A stretch of 55,173 nt of DNA from positions 1 to 55,173 of the forward strand of contig CABXHU010000007.1 of assembly GCA_902512065.1 (NCBI GenBank), given 5' to 3'. Below are positions 25,783-36,532 of this stretch, piece by piece. A model generated the notes under the pieces. The model ran no database searches. It worked only from the letters and a program-made list of their open reading frames with translations, and was not told the DNA's origin. The translations under genes and the position numbers were made by a program. Source of the stretch: an uncultured Bacteroidota bacterium (GTDB lineage: Bacteria > Bacteroidota > Bacteroidia > Flavobacteriales > Flavobacteriaceae). The stretch's first letter is position 1. Every line of letters starts with the position of its first letter.

Positions 25783-26859
25783 TTATTTAAAAGGAGTCTT
25801 ACTAATAACTGCTTTAACCATATTATTTCGAATATTTATATAAATAATAGATCCACTCTTTGAAAGATTAGCATTAACATAGCCTAATCCAATTGCTCTT
25901 CCTAGACTTGGAGACATTGTTCCTGAAGTTACAACCCCAATGTTAGAATTGTCTGAATCATAAATTTCATAATCTTTTCTAGGAATTCCTTTATCAATTA
26001 ATTCAAATCCAACAAGTTTTCTGTCAGTTCCATTTTCTTTTTGACTTTTAAGTAACTTACATCCATTAAATTCTTTTGAAAATTTTGTTATCCAGCCTAG
26101 CCCTGCCTCAATAGGAGTAATATTGTCACTTAATTCATTTCCGTATAAACAAAATCCCATCTCAAGTCTTAAGGTGTCTCTTGCAGCCAAACCTATTGGT
26201 TTTATATTGTTTTTTTTTCCAGCATTCATAATGTTTTTCCAGATGTCCTTAAGCTGATCATTTTTACAATAAATTTCAAAACCACCACAACCAGTATATC
26301 CAGTATTAGAAATAATAACATCTTTCTTATCAGCAAATTCTGTTAAAACAAAGTTGTAATAGGATATTGTTGATAAATCATATTTTGTTAATTGCTGAAC
26401 AACTTCAGTTGTTTTTGGTCCTTGAATAGATAATAATGAGTATTCATTAGATATGTTTTGCATTTGAGCTCCAAAACTGTTTTTTAATAATAAATGTTCC
26501 CAGTCTTTTTCTATGTTAATTGCGTTGACAACAAGCATGTATTTATCCTCTGAGAGTTTATATAAAATTAAATCATCTACTATTCCTCCATTATCATTTA
26601 AAAGACAATTATATTGAGCTTCACCATTATCTAATACTGAAATATCATTGCTAAGGCAAAGCTGTAGAAGTTCTAATGAGCCATTCCCGTATATAATGAA
26701 TTCTCCCATATGTGACACATCAAATATGCCAATATTGTGTTTAACTGATAAGTGTTCAGATTTAACACCTTCATATTGGACAGGCATTAAGTATCCTGCA
26801 AAATCAACCATTTTAGCGCCAAGACTTATATGTGAATCATATAATGCAGTTCTTTTCAT
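25783..26859 (-). CDS. gcvT: Glycine cleavage system T protein (aminomethyltransferase)
   Basis: This 358-residue enzyme takes the aminomethyl group from GcvH and transfers the one-carbon unit to tetrahydrofolate, releasing ammonia. The N-terminal signature is MVDFAGYLMPVQYEGVKSEH; the folate-binding and catalytic region includes GIFDVSHMGEF and GYTGCGGFEIYC. The C-terminal barrel domain ends with GTMSPSLGRAIGLGYV. Length is normal. GcvP and GcvH are not in the window, while the L protein could be the lpd product at about 7 kb. It lies between the thioredoxin-fold lipoprotein (4 bases) and yebC (1 base). Confidence 0.96.
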   Translation of the reverse strand: MKRTALYDSHISLGAKMVDFAGYLMPVQYEGVKSEHLSVKHNIGIFDVSHMGEFIIYGNGSLELLQLCLSNDISVLDNGEAQYNCLLNDNGGIVDDLILYKLSEDKYMLVVNAINIEKDWEHLLLKNSFGAQMQNISNEYSLLSIQGPKTTEVVQQLTKYDLSTISYYNFVLTEFADKKDVIISNTGYTGCGGFEIYCKNDQLKDIWKNIMNAGKKNNIKPIGLAARDTLRLEMGFCLYGNELSDNITPIEAGLGWITKFSKEFNGCKLLKSQKENGTDRKLVGFELIDKGIPRKDYEIYDSDNSNIGVVTSGTMSPSLGRAIGLGYVNANLSKSGSIIYINIRNNMVKAVISKTPFK

Positions 26860-26863
26860 TCTG

Positions 26864-28240
26864 TTAGATATCTAGTGAATCAAAAAGTTCAACTAGTTTT
26901 TGATCAGAAGGTCTAGGTGCATCACCTGATATAATATTACCATCAGGTCCTATTAATAGGTATCTTGGAATTGAATTTATAACAAATGCTTTAGTAAATT
27001 TTGAGTCCCAAGCATTATCAGCAAATAATTGTACTCCACCTAATGATTTTTCCGCTATCATTTCTTTCCATTTATCATGGTTATATACAGGTCTATCTTT
27101 AACATCAATGGAGATGTATACAAATTCTATGTTTTTGTCATGATAAAGTTTCTCCATTTTTTTTGAAGCAGGAATTTGTGCTATACATGGTCCGCACCAG
27201 GTTGCCCATACATCAATATATAGATATTTACCTCTTAAATCAGATAAGGAAGTGGTTCCGCCTTTATAGTTTTCATAATCAAAAAACTCAGGAGATTTCA
27301 TTCCCTTTTTTATCAATTGAAGCTTGTTGTATATGTCTGTTAATTCAGCTGTTTGAGAAGAATCATTAGACATTTTAATAAGACTATTATAGAGTAACTC
27401 ATTATTTTCAGATGATGCGCTTAAATAATATTTACCCTGAAAAACAACATCTTTTTTAATGTTAGGCGCATTAGCTTCTAATAGATCGCTAAAATGAGTT
27501 TCTATATTATTAGACAATTTTTCTTGATTAAAAAAATGAGCTAATACAAGTGATTTATAAGATTGAGAAACAACGTAATCATTATTATTAACATAATTCA
27601 ATTCATTAAGAGGGGTCAAAAATGAATCACTATATTTTGGCTCTTTTTTTGCATAAAACTTGTAATATACTGGGTAACGCTGTAATGATAGCAAATATTT
27701 GTAATCTACCTCCTTTAGCTCAATAGATTTTAATTCATTGTCAATAGCTGTATTATTTTTTTCAAAAGACTCTATAAAAGCTATATCATTAGCTTTAGTT
27801 TCATTAATATGGTTAATAAACTCACTTTCATCCATTGAGTACATTGATTTATAATCTACAGGATTAACAGATAAATTAAGCATTTTTGCAGCTAGATAAT
27901 TATTATCAGAAGAGCCTTTTCCAGAATATCTTAATGATTTATCAAAATCTTTAGCATCTATTGAAATAGATAAAGAATGGTCTGCTTTTAAAAACATACT
28001 TGTTCTTTCTCTACCATGAGTTAAGGTGTATATGTTTGTAGAAATATTTATCGTATCTAAAAATTCTCCATTTTCACTGAGTTTTATGGATTTATTAACA
28101 TTCGGACCAGAAATAACTATTGAATCATTTACTTGGTTAATAATAGTTCCGGAAATTTTAACTGTAGTATCCTGATTACAGGAAAAAATAAAAAAAATTA
28201 AAAGTAAAATTATAGCGGATAGTATTCTATTGTTCATCAT
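26864..28240 (-). CDS. Thioredoxin-fold (TlpA/ResA-like) lipoprotein
   Basis: This 458-residue protein has a lipoprotein signal peptide with its cysteine at about residue 21 (FFIFSCNQD), so it should be anchored in an envelope membrane facing the periplasm. Residues about 28-115 look like the DUF4369-type beta domain that often precedes such proteins in Bacteroidota. The C-terminal 140 residues are a TlpA-like thioredoxin domain with the redox motif CGPC in DVWATWCGPCIAQIP. It most likely reduces or rearranges disulfides. It is the first gene of an operon with gcvT and yebC, with no obvious functional link. Confidence 0.88.
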   Translation of the reverse strand: MMNNRILSAIILLLIFFIFSCNQDTTVKISGTIINQVNDSIVISGPNVNKSIKLSENGEFLDTINISTNIYTLTHGRERTSMFLKADHSLSISIDAKDFDKSLRYSGKGSSDNNYLAAKMLNLSVNPVDYKSMYSMDESEFINHINETKANDIAFIESFEKNNTAIDNELKSIELKEVDYKYLLSLQRYPVYYKFYAKKEPKYSDSFLTPLNELNYVNNNDYVVSQSYKSLVLAHFFNQEKLSNNIETHFSDLLEANAPNIKKDVVFQGKYYLSASSENNELLYNSLIKMSNDSSQTAELTDIYNKLQLIKKGMKSPEFFDYENYKGGTTSLSDLRGKYLYIDVWATWCGPCIAQIPASKKMEKLYHDKNIEFVYISIDVKDRPVYNHDKWKEMIAEKSLGGVQLFADNAWDSKFTKAFVINSIPRYLLIGPDGNIISGDAPRPSDQKLVELFDSLDI

Positions 28241-28262
28241 ATTTTTTATTTTTATTGTCCTT

Positions 28263-28270
28263 CAAATTTA
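28263..28270 (-). promoter_or_regulatory. -7 promoter element of the lipoprotein-gcvT-yebC operon
   Basis: On the minus strand this reads TAAATTTG, a perfect TAnnTTTG element. The start of transcription would be near 28257, about 17 bases before the first ATG. No matching TTG is seen at -33. Confidence 0.45.
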
Positions 28271-28312
28271 ATTAAATAAAAATACATTATTATTTTTATA
28301 AAAAATTATAAA

Positions 28313-29818
28313 TTGACAACTCATATAATTGGCTCAAAAGACTTAGACTTAAAACAGATTAAGAAAATCTTAGACGGCAATCATAAAATTAAACTATCAA
28401 AGACTCAAGTTAAGATAGTTAATGATTCGAGAATTTACTTAGATAAAAAAATTAACTCCAGCGAAGACCCTATATATGGGGTAAATACTGGATTTGGTTC
28501 TTTACATAACATAAAAATAGATTCTAAGCAATTAAATAAGCTTCAAGAAAACCTTATTGTTTCTCACGCTTGTGGAGTAGGAGATAAAATTCCTTCAAGT
28601 ATTATAAAAATAATGTTATTGCTTAAAATAATATCATTATCAAAAGGCTATAGTGGAGTTAGTGTAAAGACAGTTCAAAGATTAATTTTCTTTTATAACA
28701 AAAATATACTTCCTGTAGTTTATAGCTATGGGTCTCTTGGAGCATCTGGAGATTTAGCTCCTTTAGCTCATCTTTCACTTCCAATTATAGGTAAAGGAGA
28801 AGTTATATTCGATGAAAAAGTATATCCTACTTCAAAAATTTTAAAGAAGTTTAAATTAAAACCAATTAAGCTGCTGTCAAAAGAAGGATTAGCACTTCTA
28901 AATGGGACACAGTTTATGTGTGCATATGCTGTCTCATCAATTTTAGAATCATATAAAATAAGCTATTTAGCAGATTTAATTTCAACCATATCATTAGAAT
29001 CTTTTGATTGTAAATATGATCCTTTTGATAAAATTATTAATAATGTTAGAAAACATAAGGGACAGTTAATAGTTTCAAATAGGATAAATAAATTCTCTAA
29101 AGGCAGCGAAATAAGAAAAGCCAAAAAATCTAATCTTCAGGATCCATATTCATTTAGATGCATTCCTCAAGTTCATGGTGCAAGTCTTGATACAATAAGA
29201 TATGCTTCAACAGTAATAACAGATGAAATAAACTCAGTTACTGACAACCCCATTATTTCAGTAAAAGAAAATAAAATTATTTCTGGAGGAAATTTTCATG
29301 GACAACCTTTAGCATATGTCTTAGACTTCTTAAAGATTTCAATTGCTGAGATGGCAAATATATCTGAAAGAAGGATCTTCAACTTAATTTCTGGCAAAAG
29401 AGGTTTGCCAACTTTTCTAACGACAGATTCTGGGTTTAATTCTGGTTTTATGATACCTCAATATACTGCTGCTAGTATTGTTAGTATAAATAAGCAGTAT
29501 GCAACTCCAGCAAGCATAGACTCAATTACCTCTTCAAATGGTCAAGAAGACCATGTTAGTATGGGGGCTAATTCTGCTTTACAATTGCATAAGATAATAG
29601 AGAACGTTAAATATGTGTTAGCAATTGAAATGTTTACAGCAGCTCAAGCGCTAGATTTCAAGAAACCTTTAAGTTCATCAAAAACTATTGAAAAGTTAGT
29701 TGGTAGTTATAGAAAAGAAGTGAAATTTATAAAGAATGATGAGGTTATGCATAATTACATAGTTTCATCTGTAAGATTTATCGAATCTTTAAATATCAAA
29801 GACAGTCTAATTGTCTGA
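28313..29818 (+). CDS. hutH: Histidine ammonia-lyase
   Basis: This 501-residue enzyme converts L-histidine to trans-urocanate and ammonia. The self-made MIO cofactor comes from A144-S145-G146 in YGSLGASGDLAPLAHL. The residue pair that sets substrate choice is S84-H85 (LIVSHACGVG), the form found in histidine-specific enzymes rather than tyrosine or phenylalanine ones. The start is TTG; no ATG is nearby. No hutU, hutI or hutG gene is adjacent, so the pathway is either scattered or incomplete. Its last 12 bases overlap the convergent clpC. Confidence 0.93.
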   Translation: MTTHIIGSKDLDLKQIKKILDGNHKIKLSKTQVKIVNDSRIYLDKKINSSEDPIYGVNTGFGSLHNIKIDSKQLNKLQENLIVSHACGVGDKIPSSIIKIMLLLKIISLSKGYSGVSVKTVQRLIFFYNKNILPVVYSYGSLGASGDLAPLAHLSLPIIGKGEVIFDEKVYPTSKILKKFKLKPIKLLSKEGLALLNGTQFMCAYAVSSILESYKISYLADLISTISLESFDCKYDPFDKIINNVRKHKGQLIVSNRINKFSKGSEIRKAKKSNLQDPYSFRCIPQVHGASLDTIRYASTVITDEINSVTDNPIISVKENKIISGGNFHGQPLAYVLDFLKISIAEMANISERRIFNLISGKRGLPTFLTTDSGFNSGFMIPQYTAASIVSINKQYATPASIDSITSSNGQEDHVSMGANSALQLHKIIENVKYVLAIEMFTAAQALDFKKPLSSSKTIEKLVGSYRKEVKFIKNDEVMHNYIVSSVRFIESLNIKDSLIV

Positions 29819-32344
29819 TGTTTTAGACTCTTTTAACTTTGAAGTTTTTATACTAAGTGATTCAGAATTTTTCTTATAGTCTACTCTGATTTGATCACCT
29901 TCACTTAATTTAGATTTCAATATTTCTTCTGCTATAAGATCTTCTAAATATTTTTGTATAGCTCGCTTTAATGGTCTAGCTCCATAATCTTTGTCAAAAC
30001 CTTTTTCAGCTAAAAATTCTTTAGCTTTTTTTGTGAGTTTAATTTTATATCCAAGCTCCATTATTCTTCCATATAATTTATCTAATTCTATTTCAATAAT
30101 TTTATGAATTTCATTAATTGTAAGACTATTAAATATCACTACTTCATCAATTCTATTTAAGAATTCAGGTGCAAACTTCTTTTTTAATGCATCAGTTATA
30201 GTTTTTTTGTTTAGTGAAGATGCTTGCGACTTTTTTGCAGTTGTTCCAAAACCAACACCTAAACCAAAATCTTGAATTTTTTTGACACCAATATTTGAAG
30301 TCATTATTATTATTGTGTTAGTGAAATCAATTTTTCTACCTACACTATCTGTTAGATAACCATCATCAAACACTTGAAGAAGCATGTTAAATACATCAGG
30401 ATGTGCTTTTTCTATTTCATCTAATAATAAAACAGAATAAGGTTTTCTACGAATCTTTTCTGTTAATTGCCCACCTTCTTCATATCCAACATAGCCGGGA
30501 GGAGCTCCAACAAGTCTGGATATGGCAAATTTTTCCATATATTCACTCATATCAACTCTAATCAATGCATCTTCATTATCAAACAATTCTTTTGCTAGGA
30601 CCTTAGCTAGCTGAGTTTTTCCAACTCCAGTTTGACCAAGAAATATAAATGAGCCTATCGGTTTTTTTGGATCTTTTAAGCCTGCTCTATTACGTTGTAT
30701 TGATTTTACTACATTATCAACAGCGTTATCTTGTCCAATCACCTTCGCTTTAATAATATTTGCAAGGACAAATAATTTATTAAGTTCAGTTTCTTTTACT
30801 CTATTTAATGGTATTCCTGTCATCATTGACACTACATCAGCAATATTCTCTTCTGTTACTGTTTGTCTATTTTTCTTACTTTCTTCCTCCCATAATTCTT
30901 GTGCTTTTAAGAGCTTTGATTCAACTATTTTTTCCTTATCCCTTAACTTAGCTGCTTCCTCATATTTTTGATTACTTACTGCTGTATTCTTTTTTGACTG
31001 AATTTTATCTAAGTCTGATTCAAGATCACTTATGTGCTTAGGCACATCAATATTTATTATATGAACTCTAGACCCGGCTTCGTCTAATGCATCTATAGCT
31101 TTATCTGGAAGATATCTGTCAGTCATGTATCTTGATGTAAGTTTTACACATGCAAGAATAGCCTCATCAGAATAATTAACATTATGATGCTCCTCATATT
31201 TTTCTTTAATATTTTTTAATATTTCTATAGTTTCATCAACACTAGTTGGTTGAACAATTATTTTCTGAAATCTTCTTTCCAGAGCACCGTCCTTTTCAAT
31301 TGAGTTTCTATATTCATCTAATGTTGTAGCTCCAATACATTGGACTTCACCTCTTGCTAGTGCTGGTTTAAACATATTTGAAGCGTCAAGACTACCTGTT
31401 GCTCCACCTGCACCTACTATTGTATGAATTTCATCAATAAATAAAATAATGTTAGTATTCTTTTCTATCTCATTCATAACAGCTTTCATTCTTTCTTCAA
31501 ATTGCCCCCTATATTTAGTTCCTGCAACTAAACTTGCTAGATCTAAAGAGATTATTCGCTTATTGTATAATACTCTTGAGACTTTCTTTTGAATTATTCT
31601 AATGGCTAAGCCTTCAGCTATTGCAGATTTTCCTACTCCAGGTTCACCAATTAATAATGGGTTATTTTTTTTACGTCTACTCAATATTTGCGAAACTCTT
31701 TGAATTTCTAAATCTCTACCAATAATTGGATCTAAATTGTTGTTTTCAGCTAATAATGTTAAGTCTTTACCAAAATTGTCTAAAACAGGTGTGGTAGATT
31801 TTTTGTTTTTTCTAGCTTTTGGAGAAGCTTTAATTATTGGATCTGTTTGATAGTCATCATTATCATCTGAAGATCTTTCTTCAGGAGATGAAGTTTCTTC
31901 GTCTCCAATTAATGATTTAAATTCTTCTTTTACTGTACTATAATTGACTTCTAGTTTATTAAGAATTTTCGTAGTGGGATCATTTTCATTTCTAAGAATA
32001 CACAACAAAAGATGGCCGGTATTAATTATTGAGCTTTGAAATAATTTAGCTTCTAAAAAAGTGGTTTTTAATGCTCTTTCAGCTTGCCTAGTTAAATGTA
32101 AATTCTTCTTGGAATTGCTTTTTTCTTCTTCAAAATTAACTGGATTTAGGGATTCAACTTTTTTTCTTAAACTATTTAAATCTACATCTAAAAAATTTAA
32201 GATATCAATTGCTTTACCTTCTGCACCTCTAATCAAACCTAAAACTAAGTGTTCAGTACCAATAAAGTCATGACCTAACCTAAGCGCTTCTTCTTTACTG
32301 TAAGTAATAACATCTTTTACTTTAGGAGAAAAATTATCATCCAT
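29807..32344 (-). CDS. clpC: ATP-dependent Clp protease ATP-binding subunit ClpC
   Basis: This 845-residue Hsp100 unfoldase feeds proteins to ClpP. The order of domains is: double Clp N repeat (about 1-145), AAA1 with [13 protein letters not shown], a UVR-type middle domain ([15 protein letters not shown]), AAA2 with [13 protein letters not shown], and the C-terminal D2 small domain. The UVR motif separates ClpC from ClpA and ClpB. The frame is open 28 codons further upstream, but the family begins at the ATG at 32344 ([16 protein letters not shown]), so I placed the start there. It is divergent from gyrA and convergent with hutH. Confidence 0.95.
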   Translation of the reverse strand: MDDNFSPKVKDVITYSKEEALRLGHDFIGTEHLVLGLIRGAEGKAIDILNFLDVDLNSLRKKVESLNPVNFEEEKSNSKKNLHLTRQAERALKTTFLEAKLFQSSIINTGHLLLCILRNENDPTTKILNKLEVNYSTVKEEFKSLIGDEETSSPEERSSDDNDDYQTDPIIKASPKARKNKKSTTPVLDNFGKDLTLLAENNNLDPIIGRDLEIQRVSQILSRRKKNNPLLIGEPGVGKSAIAEGLAIRIIQKKVSRVLYNKRIISLDLASLVAGTKYRGQFEERMKAVMNEIEKNTNIILFIDEIHTIVGAGGATGSLDASNMFKPALARGEVQCIGATTLDEYRNSIEKDGALERRFQKIIVQPTSVDETIEILKNIKEKYEEHHNVNYSDEAILACVKLTSRYMTDRYLPDKAIDALDEAGSRVHIINIDVPKHISDLESDLDKIQSKKNTAVSNQKYEEAAKLRDKEKIVESKLLKAQELWEEESKKNRQTVTEENIADVVSMMTGIPLNRVKETELNKLFVLANIIKAKVIGQDNAVDNVVKSIQRNRAGLKDPKKPIGSFIFLGQTGVGKTQLAKVLAKELFDNEDALIRVDMSEYMEKFAISRLVGAPPGYVGYEEGGQLTEKIRRKPYSVLLLDEIEKAHPDVFNMLLQVFDDGYLTDSVGRKIDFTNTIIIMTSNIGVKKIQDFGLGVGFGTTAKKSQASSLNKKTITDALKKKFAPEFLNRIDEVVIFNSLTINEIHKIIEIELDKLYGRIMELGYKIKLTKKAKEFLAEKGFDKDYGARPLKRAIQKYLEDLIAEEILKSKLSEGDQIRVDYKKNSESLSIKTSKLKESKTSDN

Positions 32345-32515
32345 TAAATTAATTTTCAATAAATGTAGGGATTCTTGTATTCTTAAACAATATGTAATTA
32401 TAATATTTAACAAGTATTTATCCCACAAAATTTATCATAATTTATTTCAAAAAAATTGTTAATAAATAACACTTTTTTACAACAGATTTAACCTTATTTC
32501 ATTGGTTAAATTAAT

Positions 32516-32523
32516 TATATTTG
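32516..32523 (+). promoter_or_regulatory. -7 promoter element of gyrA
   Basis: TATATTTG is a perfect TAnnTTTG element 41 bases before the gyrA ATG. The start would be near 32530, giving a leader of about 34 bases. The -33 region has no clear TTG. The rest of the 219-base gap between clpC and gyrA is very AT-rich, and I see no other signal in it. Confidence 0.45.
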
Positions 32524-32563
32524 TTATATAAAATTTTTAGCTAAAAATTAAAGACAATTATAT

Positions 32564-35236
32564 ATGAATGATGGTGAAAAATTGATACCAATTAATATTG
32601 AAGATCAAATGAAATCTGCATACATTGATTATTCAATGTCTGTTATTGTTTCTAGAGCTCTTCCTGACGTTAGAGATGGTCTAAAACCTGTACATAGAAG
32701 AGTTCTCTACGGGATGCATGATATGGGTGTGAAATCCAATTCTTCCTATAAAAAATCTGCAAGAATAGTAGGTGATGTTATGGGTAAATATCATCCTCAT
32801 GGAGATTCCTCTGTATATGACACAATGGTTCGAATGGCTCAAGAGTGGAGCCTTAGATACCTTCTAGTTGATGGGCAAGGGAATTTTGGATCAATTGACG
32901 GAGATAGTCCTGCAGCTATGCGATATACTGAGGCAAGAATGCAGAAAATATCAGAGGAAATGCTTGCAGATATAGAGAAGGACACAGTAGATCATAAATT
33001 AAATTTTGATGACAGTCTTAAGGAGCCTACAGTATTGCCTACAAAAATCCCTGCATTATTAATTAACGGAGCTTCTGGTATTGCAGTTGGAATGGCTACA
33101 AATATTGCCCCTCATAATTTAACAGAAGTAATTGATGGTACAATTGAGTATATCAAAAACAATGATATTGAAATTGATGAATTAATGAATTTTGTAAAAG
33201 CTCCTGATTTTCCTACTGGTGGTATAATTTATGGTTATGAGGGTGTAAAAGATGCTTTTCATACTGGAAGAGGAAGAATAGTTGTTAGATCAAAAGCTGA
33301 AATTGAAGAAGTAGCTGGTAGAGAATGTATAATTGTAACAGAAATTCCTTACCAAGTAAATAAGTCTGATTTAATAAAAAAAGTTGCAGATTTAGTTAAT
33401 GATAAAAAAGTTGAAGGGATTTCAACAATAAGAGATGAATCAGATAGAAATGGGATGAGAATTGTCTTTGTTCTAAAAAGAGATGCGATTCCAAATATTG
33501 TTTTAAATAAGCTATACAAATATTCACAACTTCAATCATCATTTAGTGTTAACAATGTATGTCTTGTAAAAGGGAGGCCTAGAACGCTTAATCTAAAACA
33601 AATGATTAAGTATTTTGTAGAGCACAGGCACGATGTTGTTGTAAGGAGAACAAAGTTTGAGTTAAAAAAAGCTGAGGAAAGATGTCATATACTTGAAGGT
33701 CTAATAATTGCATCTGACAATATAGATGATGTAATTAAGCTTATAAGAGCATCAAAAAATGCTGATGAAGCTAGAGAAAATTTGATGAACAAATATAAGT
33801 TGTCAGAAATTCAATCTAAAGCAATTGTTGAAATGCGTCTTAGACAATTGACAGGTTTAGAACAAGATAAATTAAGAACAGAATATAATGAGATAAAAGA
33901 ACGAATAACAGACTTAAAAGACATTCTTGACAACGAAGATAGAAGAATGAATATCATAACTACTGAACTAATAGAAGTTAGAAATAAGTTTGGAGATGAA
34001 AGAAGATCTAAAATAGAATACTCTGGCGGTGATTTATCTATTGAAGATATGATTCCTGATGAAAAGGTAGTTATAACTATATCTCATGCAGGATATATAA
34101 AAAGAACTCCATTAGACGCTTATAGAGTTCAAAATAGAGGAGGAGTTGGTCAAAAAGCATCAACAACAAGAAATGAGGATTTTCTAGAAAAATTATTTGT
34201 AGGGACAAATCATCAATACATGTTGTTCTTCACTCAAAAGGGAAAGTGTTTTTGGATGAGAGTTTATGAAATTCCTGAAGGAAGTAGAACATCTAAAGGA
34301 AGAGCAATACAAAATCTAATCAATATAGAACAAGATGATAAAGTAAAAGCTTTTATATGCACAAAAGATTTAAAAGATGAAGACTATATAAATCAACATT
34401 ATGTAATAATGGCTACAAAAAAAGGCCAAGTAAAAAAGACTTCATTAGAAAAATACTCAAGACCAAGAGTTAATGGTATTAATGCTATTACTATTAAAGA
34501 AGGTGATGAGTTACTAGTAGCAAAATTAACAAATGGTGAAAGTCAAATTATGATGGCACTAAAGTCTGGTAAAGCAATTAGATTTGAAGAAGCAAAGACA
34601 AGACCAATGGGAAGAAGTGCATCTGGAGTTAGAGGAATAAGACTTCAGCATGATAAAGATGAAGTTATAGGACTGGTTTCTGTAAATGATATGGAAAGCA
34701 ACATTCTAGTCGTCTCATCAAATGGGTATGGTAAACGATCAAAGCTAGAAGACTACAGAGTCACTAATAGAGGCGGGAAAGGTGTTAAAACAATATCTAT
34801 AACTGATAAAACAGGCAATCTTGTGTCAATTAAGAATGTTAATGATTCTAATGGCCTAATGATTATAAATAAATCAGGAATTGCTATAAGAATGGCTGTT
34901 AAGGATCTTAGAGTGATGGGTAGGGCTACTCAAGGTGTTAAATTAATTAACATCAAAGAAGGTGATTCAATTGCTGCTGTTGCTAAAGTAATGCATGAAG
35001 AAGAAGATGAAAATCCAGAGTTTTTAGAAGATTCTGAAAATAATTCATCTTCTGAGGTAATAACTGATGATGTTAAAAATGATGCATCTTCAGAAGAAGT
35101 TAATGAGGTTGTTGAAAATGGCACATCTTCTGAAGAAATTAATGATGCTCCCTTAAATAATGACGTAAAATTTGAGATCACAAATGAATTAGAAAAAGAA
35201 GAAGAAGAAGAAGAAGAAGAAGAAACTGAAGAATAA
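32564..35236 (+). CDS. gyrA: DNA gyrase subunit A
   Basis: This 890-residue protein is the DNA-breaking subunit of gyrase. The active-site tyrosine is Y121 (AMRYTEARM). The quinolone region reads [17 protein letters not shown], with the wild-type-like Ser and Asp at the positions that usually mutate. The C-terminal DNA-wrapping domain has six blades; the GyrA box appears as [11 protein letters not shown], the usual GyrA rather than ParC mark. After the last blade (about residue 805) comes an unusual acidic tail of about 80 residues rich in Ser, Glu and Asp, ending in nine glutamates encoded by nine GAA codons (35198-35224). A TPR protein gene follows after 15 bases. Confidence 0.96.
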   Translation: MNDGEKLIPINIEDQMKSAYIDYSMSVIVSRALPDVRDGLKPVHRRVLYGMHDMGVKSNSSYKKSARIVGDVMGKYHPHGDSSVYDTMVRMAQEWSLRYLLVDGQGNFGSIDGDSPAAMRYTEARMQKISEEMLADIEKDTVDHKLNFDDSLKEPTVLPTKIPALLINGASGIAVGMATNIAPHNLTEVIDGTIEYIKNNDIEIDELMNFVKAPDFPTGGIIYGYEGVKDAFHTGRGRIVVRSKAEIEEVAGRECIIVTEIPYQVNKSDLIKKVADLVNDKKVEGISTIRDESDRNGMRIVFVLKRDAIPNIVLNKLYKYSQLQSSFSVNNVCLVKGRPRTLNLKQMIKYFVEHRHDVVVRRTKFELKKAEERCHILEGLIIASDNIDDVIKLIRASKNADEARENLMNKYKLSEIQSKAIVEMRLRQLTGLEQDKLRTEYNEIKERITDLKDILDNEDRRMNIITTELIEVRNKFGDERRSKIEYSGGDLSIEDMIPDEKVVITISHAGYIKRTPLDAYRVQNRGGVGQKASTTRNEDFLEKLFVGTNHQYMLFFTQKGKCFWMRVYEIPEGSRTSKGRAIQNLINIEQDDKVKAFICTKDLKDEDYINQHYVIMATKKGQVKKTSLEKYSRPRVNGINAITIKEGDELLVAKLTNGESQIMMALKSGKAIRFEEAKTRPMGRSASGVRGIRLQHDKDEVIGLVSVNDMESNILVVSSNGYGKRSKLEDYRVTNRGGKGVKTISITDKTGNLVSIKNVNDSNGLMIINKSGIAIRMAVKDLRVMGRATQGVKLINIKEGDSIAAVAKVMHEEEDENPEFLEDSENNSSSEVITDDVKNDASSEEVNEVVENGTSSEEINDAPLNNDVKFEITNELEKEEEEEEEEETEE
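35198..35224 (+). repeat. GAA trinucleotide repeat in the gyrA tail
   Basis: Nine uninterrupted GAA units encode the polyglutamate end of GyrA. Copy number may vary by replication slippage; each change would add or remove one glutamate and keep the frame. Confidence 0.9.
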
Positions 35237-35251
35237 TTAAATTTTTAATTT

Positions 35252-36532
35252 ATGAATAAAATTATATTTATAATACTTGTATTCCTTGCTGTTAATACTA
35301 CATATGCTCAAAAAAAGGAATTGAAACTTGCTGAAAAAAATATTAAATCTGAAGATTACTCAGCTGCTAAACAAAATATATCATTGGCAGAAAAACTAAT
35401 TGACCAGATGGATAATAAAACAAAAGTAAAATACCATTACTTAAAAGGTGTGGCATATTATGCTAATGGAAATTCAAATATTGAAGAATCTAGCGTTTCT
35501 TTAGAGAGTTTAAATACATCAATTGATCTAGAATCTGAATCAAGCACTAAACTTTATACATCTAAAGCAGAGGGATGGCGAATAGAAATGCTTAATAGAT
35601 TTGTTGAGGATTCAAAAAATAGCCTTGAAAATGAGAACTATAAGGATGCATACTTAAATTTAGAAATGTCTTACAGAGTTTCTCCAAGAGATACCCTTTA
35701 TTTGTATAATGCAGCCTTAATTGCAACAGAAAATAAAGACTTTGATCAAGCTTTAGTATTCTACAATGAGTTAATTGATATAGAATTCACAGGTATTACC
35801 ACAAATTATTATGCCATTGAAAAGGTGTCTGGTGAAAATCAAGGATTTACTAGCCCTGATCAAAGAGAGTTATTTATTAAAGCTGGCACCCATGAAAATC
35901 CTACTGATGTGGAATTAGAATCAGTTGAGTTAAGTGTATTTAGATCTATGGCGGCTATTTATAAAAACAAGAATGATTATGAAAAATCCTTAAGCTATAT
36001 TGAAAAAGCTTATGAGCTTGATCCAAATGATATAAACATAATCTTGCTTGAATCTAATATTAGATGGGCAATGGGAGATGTAGAGTCTTATGAGAAACTA
36101 ATCACAAAAGCACTTGAGATTGATCCAGACAATGTTGATCTGCATTTCAACTTAGGAGTTATATCCTCAGATAAAGGTGATGTAGATAAAGCAATGGGTC
36201 ATTATAATAAAGCTATAGAAATAGATAAGACATATAAAAGAGCTTATCTAAATGCTGCTGCTTTAATATTAGGAAAAGAACAGAATATAATAGAAGAAAT
36301 GAATTCTTTAGGAAATTCTAATGCAGATTATAATAGATATGATGAGCTAAAGCTGGTTAGGGAAGATTTATATCTGTCAGCTATTCCGTATTTAGTTTCA
36401 GTTTATGACCTTGACAACAATAATTTAAGTGCGGTAAGAACATTAAGAAATATATATTCAGCAGTTGATGATTTAGATAATTTTAAAAAATATAAAGCTA
36501 TTGCTGAAAAACTTGAAACTAAGATAGATTAA
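35252..36532 (+). CDS. Exported tetratricopeptide repeat protein
   Basis: This 426-residue protein has a signal peptide (about 1-19, ending TTYAQ) followed by TPR helices. Clear repeats include SMAAIYKNKNDYEKSLSYI with EKAYELDPNDI, and FNLGVISSDKGDVDKAM with KAIEIDKTYKRAY. TPR proteins act as binding scaffolds; this one should sit in the periplasm or at the outer membrane. No other domain is seen, and the partner is unknown. It lies 15 bases behind gyrA and overlaps the convergent NlpC/P60 gene by 4 bases. Confidence 0.85.
   Translation: MNKIIFIILVFLAVNTTYAQKKELKLAEKNIKSEDYSAAKQNISLAEKLIDQMDNKTKVKYHYLKGVAYYANGNSNIEESSVSLESLNTSIDLESESSTKLYTSKAEGWRIEMLNRFVEDSKNSLENENYKDAYLNLEMSYRVSPRDTLYLYNAALIATENKDFDQALVFYNELIDIEFTGITTNYYAIEKVSGENQGFTSPDQRELFIKAGTHENPTDVELESVELSVFRSMAAIYKNKNDYEKSLSYIEKAYELDPNDINIILLESNIRWAMGDVESYEKLITKALEIDPDNVDLHFNLGVISSDKGDVDKAMGHYNKAIEIDKTYKRAYLNAAALILGKEQNIIEEMNSLGNSNADYNRYDELKLVREDLYLSAIPYLVSVYDLDNNNLSAVRTLRNIYSAVDDLDNFKKYKAIAEKLETKID

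Noticed and set aside
32345-32428. 28-codon upstream extension of clpC
   Set aside because: The extension has no family similarity; the normal ClpC start is the ATG at 32344.
34930-35181. Minus-strand frame over the gyrA tail
   Set aside because: It is the antisense of the acidic repeats, a low-complexity shadow.
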